Assembly (NCBI GenBank): GCA_964344295.1 | Contig: CAYFMR010000003.1 | Span: 77,201-141,200 of the forward strand | DNA: 64,000 nt | Direction: 5' to 3' | Origin: JAAYFJ01 sp964344295 | GTDB taxonomy: Bacteria; Bacillota; Clostridia; Tissierellales; Peptoniphilaceae | Shown here: positions 35,581-44,614 of the stretch, in pieces | Layout: each line of letters begins with the position of its first letter | Position numbering within the stretch: the stretch's first letter is position 1 | Made by a program: the position numbers and the translations under genes | Notes under the pieces: generated by a model | The model's input: the letters and a program-made list of their open reading frames with translations, nothing else | Told to the model about the DNA's origin: nothing | The model's database searches: none

Positions 35581-36381
35581 ATGTTCGATTTACATAGCCA
35601 TTCTGAATTTTCTCCGGACGGGTCGTATCCCATGACAGCGATTCGTGACGAGGCACGACTTAGAGGGATCCGGGTTATGGCCATCACCGACCATGCGGAC
35701 TTTGATGTGATGAGCCGTCCGGAGCAAAGTCCCTTGGATCTTTCAGCCTATCACCAGTCGTTTCAAAAGATGATGGAAACAAAACGACAAGGAGATCCGG
35801 AGTGCCTATTAGGTATCGAGTTGGGACTAATACAGTACGCTTCGCAAGAGAATCAGAGGATGGTATGCCAACTACCCTTTGATATCATTATAGGATCGGT
35901 TCACAACTTATACAACTTTGATATCAACCGCAATCCCATGGTCAAATGGGTGGACAACCAGGTGGGTATGATCGATTACTACCGAGAAATCTGGTGCAAC
36001 CTGAAGACGTTTCGCGATTTTGACACTTTGGGTCATATGGATTACATCGATCGCATTTATCCCCATGTGGAAGACATTCCTGACTTTTCCAGTTATCGCA
36101 TGAGTGTGGAAGCGGTGCTAAAGCTGCTTATCAAATATGATATTGCGCTGGAAGTGAATACGGCGGGGTTGCGCAGAAGGTTGGGGCGTACTCATCCCAA
36201 GCGCGAGATATTAGAGCTCTATCGGGACTTAGGCGGTAAAATGCTGACCGTGGGGTCTGATGCTCACCGATTGCAGGATGTGGGCGCCGGGATCGAGGAA
36301 GCGTTGGAGTTGATTCGTGAGGTGGGATTTACCTCTGTATTTACATTTCGCAAGCGAGTGCCCGTGGAATGGGGCATATAA
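35581..36381 (+). CDS. PHP-domain phosphatase (histidinol-phosphatase HisJ family)
   Basis: Metal-dependent phosphoesterase of 266 residues. PHP motifs are FDLHSHSEFSPDG (residues 2-14), ITDHADFD (about 38-45), DIIIGSVHNL, LGHMDYIDR and VGSDAHRLQDVG, a full trinuclear metal site. The closest family is HisJ/HisK, which dephosphorylates histidinol phosphate, but no other his genes are in the window. A different phosphate ester is therefore possible. AAAGGAG precedes the start; the gene has its own promoter and terminator. Confidence 0.87.
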   Translation: MFDLHSHSEFSPDGSYPMTAIRDEARLRGIRVMAITDHADFDVMSRPEQSPLDLSAYHQSFQKMMETKRQGDPECLLGIELGLIQYASQENQRMVCQLPFDIIIGSVHNLYNFDINRNPMVKWVDNQVGMIDYYREIWCNLKTFRDFDTLGHMDYIDRIYPHVEDIPDFSSYRMSVEAVLKLLIKYDIALEVNTAGLRRRLGRTHPKREILELYRDLGGKMLTVGSDAHRLQDVGAGIEEALELIREVGFTSVFTFRKRVPVEWGI

Positions 36382-36408
36382 GAGAAGCTAGAAGGCTTCT
36401 CTTTTTTT
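36381..36408 (+). terminator. terminator after the PHP gene
   Basis: AGAGAAGC, short loop, GCTTCTCT, T-run; it begins within the stop codon region. Confidence 0.9.
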
Positions 36409-36424
36409 ATGTGTTGTTTAACGA

Positions 36425-37783
36425 TTAAAGATTTTGAAGACTTGTTAAGATGAGGGCCAGCCCTTCTTGGATTTGTGTCTCATCCATGGCACCGAATCCC
36501 AAAAGCAGGGTGAGCGATGAAGGGGAAGGGGTAATCATTTGTAGGTAGATGCCGGCTTCTTTCAATTTAGCATCAAGTTGTTGAGGATTAGGCGAAGGTG
36601 TCAGGGTGACAAGTAGGTGGAGACCGGCATCGGCTCCGCTGACGGTGTGGGGCACAGGCCAGGAGGCTAGGGTTTTCACCATAACCTCTCGTCTTTTACG
36701 GTAACGGTGACGCATGCGGTTAATGTGCCGTTCAAAGTGGCCTTTGGCCATGAACTGTGCCAATACCAGTTGGGTCAAGGTGGGAACGGTGGGGGAGGTC
36801 AGGTCCTGGGAGGTTTCGTAGGCTTCAATGAATGCAGGGGGCAAGACCATGTAGCTGATGCGTAGAGCAGGGGAAAGGCATTTGGAGAAGCTGCCCAGAT
36901 AGATGACGCGACCGGTTTTATCTAGCGATTTAAGCGGGGGGATCGGGTGGCCTTGGTATTTGAATTCACTGTCGTAATCGTCTTCCAAGAGATAGCCGTC
37001 TCTAGCTTCGCACCAGTTTAATAGCTCTTGACGTCGTCCGACAGGCATGACGACGCCGGTGGGGAACTGGTGACTAGGTGTGGTATAAAGAACGTTGATG
37101 TTGGAATCAGAAGGGACAATGAGACCTTTGTCATCCAAAGGAAGAAGGGAAAAGGGAAGGCGCTCCCGTTGCAGAGCAGAGGAAATGCGCTCGTATCCGG
37201 GATCCTCCAGCCCGAAGTGGCGTTTACCTGGCAGAATCTGCAACAAGATCGGAAGCAGGCTCTCTACGCCGCTGCGGATGATGACTTGTTCCGGATGGAC
37301 GTGCAGATTGCGGTTATCCAGCAGGTAATGAGCGATGGCAGTGCGTAGTTTTTCGTGGCCGCGATGGTCGCCCACTATGGCCATTTCTTCCGGATGTGCG
37401 CTTAGAACGTCCCTGGTCAAACGTCCCCAAAGCGGTGCAGGAAAGCTGTGGGGGTCAACGGCGTGGGCAGAAAAGTCAAACCGATAGGGTTGTGGGATGT
37501 TCTGGGGAGCGATATCATGCTGCATGGTTTTGGTGACCACTTGATGATTCACAGGGTGCACAAAACAACCCTGTCGTTCCTTAGAGTAAAGGTAGCCCTC
37601 ATCTTGCAACTGAAGATAAGCTGCCATGACTGTATTTTGGCTAATGTTAAGGTGTTGGGCCAAGTTGCGCTTACTAGGAAGTTTTTCGTGAGCGGCGATG
37701 GTGCCATCTAAGATGGCTTGTTTGATAGCGTCATAGAGTTGGCGATAAAGAGGGGTTTTGGCGTGAAAGTTAACTGTAATCAT
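36425..37783 (-). CDS. pdxR: MocR/PdxR-type transcriptional regulator
   Basis: GntR-HTH plus aminotransferase-fold regulator of 452 residues. The winged helix covers residues 1-75 (PLYRQLYDAIKQAILDG, LPSKRNLAQHLNISQNTV). The PLP-binding fold I domain has LLEDDYDSEF and the PLP lysine in YLGSFSKCLSP. Start at 37783 follows AGGAGGT. It is divergent from pdxS, the classic arrangement in which PdxR senses PLP and activates the PLP synthase genes. Binding sites between the genes are not obvious to me. Confidence 0.93.
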   Translation of the reverse strand: MITVNFHAKTPLYRQLYDAIKQAILDGTIAAHEKLPSKRNLAQHLNISQNTVMAAYLQLQDEGYLYSKERQGCFVHPVNHQVVTKTMQHDIAPQNIPQPYRFDFSAHAVDPHSFPAPLWGRLTRDVLSAHPEEMAIVGDHRGHEKLRTAIAHYLLDNRNLHVHPEQVIIRSGVESLLPILLQILPGKRHFGLEDPGYERISSALQRERLPFSLLPLDDKGLIVPSDSNINVLYTTPSHQFPTGVVMPVGRRQELLNWCEARDGYLLEDDYDSEFKYQGHPIPPLKSLDKTGRVIYLGSFSKCLSPALRISYMVLPPAFIEAYETSQDLTSPTVPTLTQLVLAQFMAKGHFERHINRMRHRYRKRREVMVKTLASWPVPHTVSGADAGLHLLVTLTPSPNPQQLDAKLKEAGIYLQMITPSPSSLTLLLGFGAMDETQIQEGLALILTSLQNL

Positions 37784-37880
37784 AAGACCTCCTGGTACCA
37801 TAAAATGTTGTAATTTTGGTTCTTTTTATCATATCAGAAAAGGAGTAAGATGGGGACAATATTTGGAAAGGGTGAGTCAA

Positions 37881-38750
37881 TTGAAACAATGGAAAACGCA
37901 GGAAGAATTGCTGGCATTTTTAAAAGGTGGCGTGATTATGGATGTCACCACGCCAGAACAGGCTAAAATTGCCGAAGAAGCCGGTGCAAAAGCGGTTATG
38001 GCTTTGGAACGCATCCCGGCTGACATCCGTGCAGCTGGCGGTGTCAGTCGCATGAGTGACCCGAAAATGATCAAAGAGATTATAGAAACCGTATCTATCC
38101 CCGTGATGGCCAAGGTGCGTATTGGCCATTTTGTAGAAGCACAGATCTTGGAAGCCATCGGCATTGATTTCATCGACGAAAGTGAAGTGCTTTCTCCGGC
38201 AGATGAAGTGTTCCATATCAATAAGAAAGACTTTAAAACGCCATTTGTCTGTGGTGCACGCAACTTGGGAGAAGCCCTCCGCCGTATTGCCGAAGGGGCA
38301 ACCATGATCCGCACGAAAGGTGAACCAGGAACCGGTGACGTGGTACAAGCGGTAACCCATATGCGTCGCATTCAGGAAGAGATTGCCCAGGTGGCTGCAG
38401 CAAGAGAAGATGAACTCTACGTATGGGCTCGTGATTTACAAGTGCCCTATGACCTGGTGTGCTATGTGCATGAACATAAAAAACTGCCTGTGTTAAACTT
38501 CTCTGCAGGCGGGGTGGCCACGCCGGCAGACGCAGCTCTGATGCGTCAACTGGGTGCAGAAGGTGTATTTGTTGGCTCCGGTATCTTCAAATCCGGTGAC
38601 CCGGTAAAACGTGCCAAAGCCATCGTGATGGCTGTGGACAACTACGACAACCCTGAAGTAATCGCCCGCGTCTCCGAAGATTTAGGCGAAGCCATGGTTG
38701 GCATCAACGAATCGGAAATTGAAGTCATCATGAGCGAACGCGGCATCTAA
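37881..38750 (+). CDS. pdxS: pyridoxal 5'-phosphate synthase lyase subunit
   Basis: Condenses ribose-5-phosphate, glyceraldehyde-3-phosphate and ammonia to PLP; 289 residues. Family blocks: GGVIMDVTTPEQAKIAEEAG, ALERIPADIRAAGGVSRMSD, MAKVRIGHFVEAQILEA with the catalytic lysine, and VFVGSGIFKSGDP. A TTG at 37881 is chosen, six bases after AAAGGGTG; GTG 37872 and TTG 37863 are alternatives. The glutaminase partner pdxT, normally next, is missing: only a short open tail follows, then a terminator. Confidence 0.95.
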   Translation: MKQWKTQEELLAFLKGGVIMDVTTPEQAKIAEEAGAKAVMALERIPADIRAAGGVSRMSDPKMIKEIIETVSIPVMAKVRIGHFVEAQILEAIGIDFIDESEVLSPADEVFHINKKDFKTPFVCGARNLGEALRRIAEGATMIRTKGEPGTGDVVQAVTHMRRIQEEIAQVAAAREDELYVWARDLQVPYDLVCYVHEHKKLPVLNFSAGGVATPADAALMRQLGAEGVFVGSGIFKSGDPVKRAKAIVMAVDNYDNPEVIARVSEDLGEAMVGINESEIEVIMSERGI

Positions 38751-38751
38751 T

Positions 38752-38823
38752 CAGCCAGAAATTTTCCACATGATGGCCGATGTGGTGGTAGATGCATACC
38801 AGGCCCTCTATCTGGAAGAGTGA
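38752..38823 (+). pseudogene. short coding-like remnant after pdxS
   Basis: The frame ending at the TGA 38821-38823 reads PEIFHMMADVVVDAYQALYL, a helical, protein-like C-terminus, yet no start codon or full gene precedes it. It could be the 3' end of a deleted gene. It does not look like PdxT, whose C-terminus has a HPE catalytic motif. Confidence 0.3.
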
Positions 38824-38830
38824 GTGAATC

Positions 38831-38875
38831 AAAACACGCCATGCCCGGCAACAGAGCTGGGTATGGCGTGTTTTT
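38831..38875 (+). terminator. terminator after pdxS
   Basis: A long stem, AAAACACGCCATGCCC with GGGTATGGCGTGTTTT, followed by T. Confidence 0.94.
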
Positions 38876-39196
38876 CATTTTGTGATAAGGGAAGGTGGGT
38901 TACGGTTTTTCCCTTGGCAAACGATGGACGCTTGGGCGACACAGTGGAAGCGGCCGTCAAACATGGAATCACCAGGGACGCCTAAGAAGAACTGCTTTCC
39001 CAGGCCAGCCGTACCTGCGCTTAAAGCATCATCGTTTTACATCGTAGCGTGATTTGTTAAGAGGACGGGGCGATCTGTGGCATGGTGCTTGTTGTGTTGG
39101 CGGATGAGCGAAAGCGTTCCCGTGTGCAAGATGAGAAAGCGCCAGGACGGTGAATTGTGTCTTGACGCTTTGGCGTACTTGGCCACGCAGGAGAGG
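38876..39196. other. intergenic region between pdxS and the HAD gene
   Basis: A plus-strand frame around 38885-38985 reads FPLANDGRLGDTVEAAVKHG before a stop, and could be a second coding remnant. The rest (39010-39196) shows no ribosome site or convincing frame on either strand. Confidence 0.35.
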
Positions 39197-39871
39197 TCAT
39201 TGCTTCCGTGGACTTGCAGGAGAGCGTTGGTCTCTTGAGTCGGACCATAGGTTTTGGATTTCGGAAAAGGTGGGCCAGTGGGACCAAAAAGCATCGCAGG
39301 TGGCTAAGATGGCATCACGGTGCTCGGTTTGCGAAGGGTCTGCTAAGGCGATGACGATGGCTCCCGCCTTTTTGGCACCCTCCATGGCGTGAAGGGCATC
39401 TTCATAGACCGCGAAAGGAGTGCCTTGGGGAACGATAGCACGGTAAAAGCGGGGATCGTCTTTCGTGTAGCCCACCTCATCGACAGTGTAGAGGGGAAGC
39501 TGAGCCAACCCCAATCGCTTAAGGGCGAGCTCGGCTAATGGACGCGGGGTCGCGGTGGCGATAAAGGCCGGATCACAGGAGGTCCGTGCGGACAGGACGT
39601 AGTCATAAGCACCGGGCTTTAGTGGTAAAACGTGGGCGTAGGCATGGGTGATGGTGTCTTCCAAAGTCCTTTCGATCGCTTGTGGCGTCTCTTGGGGGAG
39701 CAAGGTATCGTGAAAGTATTGGGCAGCCATGGGCAGAGTCATAGCGTGGAGTAGCTCAAAGTAAGCCGAGTCCGGGAAAATACCTCTGGAAGACAAAAAA
39801 TCTCTGCCTAGGTTTCTCCAGATGGACATAGAGTCCAGCAGGGTACCATCCAGGTCAAATAGATGAATCAT
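39197..39871 (-). CDS. HAD-superfamily hydrolase
   Basis: Phosphatase-type HAD protein of 224 residues. Motif I, FDLDGTLLDS (residues 4-13), contains the nucleophile Asp and the acid/base Asp. Motif II is likely FIATATPR. Motif IV, the acidic pair YEDALHAMEGAKKAGA, is around residues 159-174. A helical cap between about 15 and 85 marks the beta-phosphoglucomutase/Gph-like subfamily. AAAGGAG precedes the ATG. The last 15 residues form a basic, low-complexity tail. Substrate unknown. Confidence 0.87.
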   Translation of the reverse strand: MIHLFDLDGTLLDSMSIWRNLGRDFLSSRGIFPDSAYFELLHAMTLPMAAQYFHDTLLPQETPQAIERTLEDTITHAYAHVLPLKPGAYDYVLSARTSCDPAFIATATPRPLAELALKRLGLAQLPLYTVDEVGYTKDDPRFYRAIVPQGTPFAVYEDALHAMEGAKKAGAIVIALADPSQTEHRDAILATCDAFWSHWPTFSEIQNLWSDSRDQRSPASPRKQ

Positions 39872-39957
39872 GAATGAGCTCCTTTCATCGTAGGGGGCCG
39901 GTTAGGCGGGAAGGATGGACCAGATTGTGGCATCACTAAAAGATTTGTCATGAGATA

Positions 39958-39966
39958 TGATATAAT
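39958..39966 (+). promoter_or_regulatory. extended -10 promoter of tex
   Basis: TGA-TATAAT, 34 bases before the tex start, with no clear -35. Confidence 0.55.
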
Positions 39967-40000
39967 GATGCAAGAATAAGACACGTAAGGAGAAATACCT

Positions 40001-42103
40001 ATGGATATCAACATGACATTGGCCACTGAATTTCAAACGTCTCCTCCTATTGTACAAAATATTATTCAATTAGTGGAGGAAAAAAATACGATTCCTTTTA
40101 TTGCTCGCTATCGTAAAGAACAAACGGGCAATATGGATGATGAAGTATTGCGCAAGTTAGTGGAGCGTTGGGAGTATTTGACCAATCTGGAGACCAAAAA
40201 AGACGAAGTAAAAAAACGCCTCGTGGAATTAGGCCACGAAGATGAGACGCTCTTTGCGGCCATTGACCAAACGATGACGTTGCAAGAAATTGATGATCTC
40301 TATCGACCTTATCGCCCGAAACGCCGCACCAGGGCTCAAGTGGCGATGGAAAGAGGGCTGGAGCCGTTAGCTGAGCTGCTATGGGCTGGAGAGATGGATG
40401 ATGAAGCCCTGCGCGTGGAGTCGGAAAAGTTTCTGGGGGAAGAAGTTCCCACGGCGAAAGAGGCGTTGCAAGGTGCTTCAGATATTATTGCCGAGCGTGT
40501 TTCAGATGACCCTGACAATCGCTCCTTGGTGAAAAAGTTTATGGAACGCACAGCGTATTATCAGACCGTGGGCGTAGAGGAAGACATCACTCCCTACGAA
40601 ATGTACGCGGACCATCGGGAACTCTATCGACTGGCACCAGGGTATCGGGTGTTGGCGATGAATCGAGCAGAGCGTGAAAAGAAGCTGCGCGTGAGTTTAG
40701 ATGTGAACCACGAGCAGATTGTAGGCTTGCTTTCCCATGGCGTGGTGAAATCGGAGGACCAGGTGCTGTTACAGGAGGCCATTGAAGACGGCTGGAAACG
40801 ACTGATGTTTCCGTCGGTGGAGCGGGAAATGCGTCAGTTGAGCACAGAAACAGCGGAAGAAGAAGCCATTGCGGTTTTCGGACGTAACTTGCGTCCCCTG
40901 TTGATGCAGGCACCGCTGTGGGATCAAGGAGTCATTGCTTTGGATCCTGGTTTTCGCACCGGCTGCAAGGTGGTGGCCCTAGGAAAGCAAGGAGAACTTT
41001 TGGACCATGACGTCATCTATCCGACAGTACCAAGAGAAGATATCGTTAGAGCGAGAAAGATTTTAAATCACCTGGTGGAGGCTTACGATATCCATGTCAT
41101 CGCCATTGGAAACGGAACGGCTTCGCGGGAGACGGAGCAGTTTGTGGCAGATTGGATCAGAGAAGAGCAACCTGACCTGCACTACACCATTGTCAACGAG
41201 GCTGGAGCCTCCATTTATTCGGCTTCGGAGTTGGCGAAAAAGGAAATGGGAGAATATGATGTCACCGTGCGGGGAGCGGCCTCTATCGGACGCCGTTTGC
41301 AAGATCCTCTGGCCGAGTTGGTGAAGATTCACCCACGCCATCTAGGGGTTGGCCAATACCAGCACGACTTGAACAACCAAAGACTGGATCAGGTGCTGAC
41401 AGATGTGGTGGAATCCTGCGTCAACACTGTTGGCGTAGATTTAAACACCGCCAGCCCGGCATTGATGAATTATGTGGCGGGGATTTCCAATAAAGTAGCC
41501 CAACATGTGGTAGAACATCGTACGACCATCGGGCGCTTTACCAATCGTAAGCAGCTGCTAGACGTCAAAGGCTTGGGACCTAAAACTTTTGAGCAATGTG
41601 CCGGTTTTTTGCGCATCCCGGATGGTGATGAACCCTTGGACAATACAGCAGTGCACCCGGAGTCCTATGACTTGGCGAGAAAAGTGCAAGCAGAAGGGAA
41701 ACAACAGACGGCGGAAGACCTAGCAGCACAATGGGACGTCGGTGCCTACACCTTAAAGGATATTATGGTAGAGTTGGCCAAGCCTGGTCGAGATCCACGC
41801 GAAACCTCCGATCAACCGCTATTTCGCCAAGATGTACTTTCCATGGATGAGCTGGAAGTGGGAATGCGCATGACAGGCCAAGTGCGCAATGTGGTTGACT
41901 TCGGAGTGTTTGTCGACATCGGGGTCAAGCAAGACGGGCTGGTTCATATTACGGAGTTGACTGATGATGTTTGCCGCGATCCCCACAGGGTATGCCAAGT
42001 GGGTGACGTGGTAGACGTGACGATTATTAAGCTTGACCGTGAGCGGGAACGCATTGGGTTATCCATGCGTAAAGACTCGAAGGAAAAGAGAAAGAGAAGG
42101 TAA
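40001..42103 (+). CDS. tex: Tex family RNA-binding transcription accessory protein
   Basis: Cytoplasmic nucleic-acid-binding protein of 700 residues. The helical N-terminus shows TIPFIARYRKEQTGNMDD. A YqgF/RNase-H-like domain has ALDPGFRTGCKV (about residues 315-326). Helix-hairpin-helix repeats follow (VDLNTASPALMNYVAGIS), and a C-terminal S1 domain (about 620-695) has GVFVDIGVKQDGLVHI. The last residues are basic. Its exact role in transcription is not settled. GTAAGGAG precedes the ATG. The amidohydrolase gene follows after 11 bases. Confidence 0.95.
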   Translation: MDINMTLATEFQTSPPIVQNIIQLVEEKNTIPFIARYRKEQTGNMDDEVLRKLVERWEYLTNLETKKDEVKKRLVELGHEDETLFAAIDQTMTLQEIDDLYRPYRPKRRTRAQVAMERGLEPLAELLWAGEMDDEALRVESEKFLGEEVPTAKEALQGASDIIAERVSDDPDNRSLVKKFMERTAYYQTVGVEEDITPYEMYADHRELYRLAPGYRVLAMNRAEREKKLRVSLDVNHEQIVGLLSHGVVKSEDQVLLQEAIEDGWKRLMFPSVEREMRQLSTETAEEEAIAVFGRNLRPLLMQAPLWDQGVIALDPGFRTGCKVVALGKQGELLDHDVIYPTVPREDIVRARKILNHLVEAYDIHVIAIGNGTASRETEQFVADWIREEQPDLHYTIVNEAGASIYSASELAKKEMGEYDVTVRGAASIGRRLQDPLAELVKIHPRHLGVGQYQHDLNNQRLDQVLTDVVESCVNTVGVDLNTASPALMNYVAGISNKVAQHVVEHRTTIGRFTNRKQLLDVKGLGPKTFEQCAGFLRIPDGDEPLDNTAVHPESYDLARKVQAEGKQQTAEDLAAQWDVGAYTLKDIMVELAKPGRDPRETSDQPLFRQDVLSMDELEVGMRMTGQVRNVVDFGVFVDIGVKQDGLVHITELTDDVCRDPHRVCQVGDVVDVTIIKLDRERERIGLSMRKDSKEKRKRR

Positions 42104-42114
42104 GGAGGAAAACG

Positions 42115-43272
42115 ATGATTGTCATTACCAATGGCTTAATTTACACCATGGCCGGAGAGCCGCTAGTAGACGGACAGCTAGAGATGAAAGAGGGGAAAAT
42201 CACGTACGTGGGACCCAAAAGAGACTTCCCGCAGGAAGCGACAGTGATTGATGCCAAGGGCGATTTGGTGACACCGGGACTGATTGATGCCCACTGTCAT
42301 ATTGGACTCTTTGAAGAGTCTATTGGATTTGAAGGCAGTGATGGAAATGAGATGACAGACCCCATTACACCCCATATGCGAGGCATTGACGGAATTAATC
42401 CAATGGACGAAGCTTTTCAATTGGCGCGCGAGGGCGGTGTCACCACGGCAGTAACCGGACCGGGAAGCGGCAACGTCATGGGCGGTACTTTCCTCGCCAT
42501 CAAAACAGTAGGCCGTTGTGTGGACGAAATGGTGATTAAGGACCCCGTTGCCATGAAAATCGCTTTTGGAGAAAACCCCAAACGCGTATACAACAGCCAA
42601 AAACGCATGCCGATGACCCGTATGGGAACGGCGGCGCTCTTACGGGAGATTTTGCATAAAGCGGTGGAATACGAAGAGAAAAAGCAAAATGAAGACCCCG
42701 CTAAGCGTCCGGCCTTCGATGCCAAGTTGGAAGCTTTGGGCCCGGTCATTCGGAAGGAAATCCCGCTAAAAGCCCATGCTCACCGCGCAGATGACATCTT
42801 TACGTCTTTGCGTATTGCCAAAGAATTTGACTTGGACATTACCCTAGACCATTGCACCGAGGGTCATCTCGTCGCGGATCTACTCGCTAAAGAAGGTAGA
42901 CCCGCCATTGTTGGACCCACGTTTGGCAACAAGAGTAAATTTGAACTGAGCAATAAATCTTTTACGACACCAAAAACGTTGGTAGAAGCAGGCGTAAAAA
43001 TCGCCATCAATACAGATAGTCCGGTGATTCCGTTGGAACACTTGCCGCTATGCGCCGCACTAGCTGTAAAGGCGGGACTGGATGTGATGGAAGCGTGGAA
43101 GGCTATCACCATCCATGCAGCAGAGATTTGCGGCATAAGTGATCGTGTAGGATCGTTGGAAGTGGGCAAGGATGCAGATGTGGTCATCTTCTCAAAAGAT
43201 CCTATGAAAGACGTGGATTACGCGGTACGATACACTTTGATTGACGGTAAAATCGTTTATGAGGCACAATAA
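42115..43272 (+). CDS. amidohydrolase family metalloenzyme (imidazolonepropionase-like)
   Basis: Metal-dependent hydrolase of 385 residues, COG1228-like. The N-terminal barrel metal site is GLIDAHCHIGL (about residues 56-66). Further ligands appear in KAHAHRADDI, DHCTEGH and NTDSPVIP, and a C-terminal composite domain has GSLEVGKDADVVIFSKDP. AAGGAGG precedes the ATG. Substrate is not evident: no histidine-degradation genes are near, so a cyclic amide or dipeptide is equally possible. It overlaps the PAP2 gene by 14 bases. Confidence 0.88.
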   Translation: MIVITNGLIYTMAGEPLVDGQLEMKEGKITYVGPKRDFPQEATVIDAKGDLVTPGLIDAHCHIGLFEESIGFEGSDGNEMTDPITPHMRGIDGINPMDEAFQLAREGGVTTAVTGPGSGNVMGGTFLAIKTVGRCVDEMVIKDPVAMKIAFGENPKRVYNSQKRMPMTRMGTAALLREILHKAVEYEEKKQNEDPAKRPAFDAKLEALGPVIRKEIPLKAHAHRADDIFTSLRIAKEFDLDITLDHCTEGHLVADLLAKEGRPAIVGPTFGNKSKFELSNKSFTTPKTLVEAGVKIAINTDSPVIPLEHLPLCAALAVKAGLDVMEAWKAITIHAAEICGISDRVGSLEVGKDADVVIFSKDPMKDVDYAVRYTLIDGKIVYEAQ

Positions 43273-43897
43273 GCGCTCCAGGTCCTGGATAAGGCCGTTT
43301 TTGGGGCTAATCGCCGGCGGAGTGGCACTGGGGTTGGCGACGAGACGAAAGCCGTTATCCACAGATGTGTGGTTTTATGAAGACGTATTTCCCCAATTAC
43401 CGGGAAAAGATGCTTTGTGGTTTCCAAAGCTCTTATCTTTTGTGGGCAGTGCCAAGTGGATTACCCCGGTGATGGCAGTGACGTTGGTGTACTCCAAGCG
43501 GAAAGGTCGACTGGGAGACGGGCTATTTCTACTCATGGGATCCTTGGGGACTTCTTTGGAAAACCAAGCTCTAAAGAGGATGTTTCAGCGCATCAGGCCC
43601 GCTGATCACATGCTTGTGGAAGAACTGAGCTTGAGCTACCCCAGTGGCCATACCATGGTGACCTGGTCTTTGGCGTTAACGGTGAGTACCGTATTAAGCT
43701 CGATGTATCCGCAGTACCGCAAACCAATTTGGATCATCTCCCTGACGATAGCCATTGCCATCGGACTCAGCCGGCTGGTGCTGGGTGTGCATTGGCCTTC
43801 AGATGTATTGGGAGGATGGTTACTGGGCAGTGCCGCCTTTTTAGGCCATCATCATCTTTGGAAAACGCAATTGGTGAAATTGAATCGAGGTGAGTAA
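43259..43897 (+). CDS. PAP2-family membrane phosphatase
   Basis: Membrane phosphatase of 212 residues of the type acting on undecaprenyl pyrophosphate or phosphatidic acid. The three catalytic motifs are present: KRMFQRIRP (KX6RP), YPSGH, and SRLVLGVHWPSD (SRX5HX3D). They lie between five or six hydrophobic helices. ATG 43259 is chosen though its ribosome site is weak; translation is probably coupled to the overlapping amidohydrolase gene. A role in recycling the wall lipid carrier fits the envelope genes downstream but is inferred. Confidence 0.9.
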   Translation: MRHNKRSRSWIRPFLGLIAGGVALGLATRRKPLSTDVWFYEDVFPQLPGKDALWFPKLLSFVGSAKWITPVMAVTLVYSKRKGRLGDGLFLLMGSLGTSLENQALKRMFQRIRPADHMLVEELSLSYPSGHTMVTWSLALTVSTVLSSMYPQYRKPIWIISLTIAIAIGLSRLVLGVHWPSDVLGGWLLGSAAFLGHHHLWKTQLVKLNRGE

Positions 43898-44377
43898 ATG
43901 GCAGACAATAAGAAAAAACTTCGCCTTCCCTCGTGGAAGTCAGTAGGCTCTTGCACCATCGTCTACTATGTGGATGTGATAGTGGGAGCTGTCATTGTGC
44001 AAGATGGCAAAGTATTATGTGCCAAACGAGCTAGTGAGGATGAGTTTCATGGCCTCTGGGAAATTCCTGGAGGAGCAGTGGAGCCGGGAGAGCGTAATGA
44101 GTTTGCACTGATACGAATCTGTGAAGAAAAACTTGGGGTTCCCGTCTCTGTGGAAAAAAAGTTCACCTCCTTTCGCCATGGTTTAGGCACACAGGTGCTA
44201 AATTATGTGTACTATGAAGTGACTATAGACCGAGGAGCGCCGCAGAGTGTGGGGTATAACGGGCTGGCATGGATCCCGTTTGATGCGTTACAAGAACAGG
44301 ACTTTGTACCTGCAGACCAAATGCTCATCCCCGTCTTGCGAGAGCGGCAGGGATTTTTAAAAAAAGCATATCCTTAA
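43898..44377 (+). CDS. Nudix-like protein with degenerate Nudix box
   Basis: Nudix-fold protein of 159 residues resembling MutT/CTP-pyrophosphohydrolase forms (VIVGAVIVQDGKVLCAKR, then FHGLWEIPGGAVEPGE). The box reads G-x5-E-x7-R-I-C-E-E-K-L-G-V. Against the consensus REUXEEXGU, the first glutamate is Ile and the last is Lys, so two of three metal-binding acids are missing. The N-terminus is a basic extension of about 25 residues. AGGTGAG precedes the ATG, which abuts the PAP2 stop. It may be inactive, altered in substrate, or purely binding. Confidence 0.87.
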   Translation: MADNKKKLRLPSWKSVGSCTIVYYVDVIVGAVIVQDGKVLCAKRASEDEFHGLWEIPGGAVEPGERNEFALIRICEEKLGVPVSVEKKFTSFRHGLGTQVLNYVYYEVTIDRGAPQSVGYNGLAWIPFDALQEQDFVPADQMLIPVLRERQGFLKKAYP

Positions 44378-44389
44378 ACAAAAAAAGAG

Positions 44390-44418
44390 AAAACAGGGCG
44401 CAAATGCCCTGTTTTTTT
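44390..44418 (+). terminator. terminator after the Nudix-like gene
   Basis: AAAACAGGGC, short loop, GCCCTGTTTTTTT. Confidence 0.94.
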
Positions 44419-44614
44419 GCTGAAGTGGGGCGCTATCCCAAAATTGTTTCAAAATAGGAGGAAGAAGAGCGGTGAGATAAGGTAGGCGATAGGAAGTGGC
44501 AATGGCAGGGATTTTAAGCGGAAAGAAAGTTGAGGAGGCTGAAACGGTATAGAAAAATGGGATGGCTCACCACAATGAGAGAAGCCACACAATGCACTAT
44601 AAAAGCGATAAGAC
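44419..44614. other. intergenic region before mraZ
   Basis: About 195 bases with two ribosome-site-like GGAGG runs but no frame worth calling. It ends in the terminator-like hairpin at 44615. Confidence 0.5.

Noticed and set aside
39037..39294. Minus-strand frames downstream of the HAD gene
   Set aside because: Two overlapping frames have no ribosome site, overlap the end of the HAD gene and have low-complexity, implausible composition.
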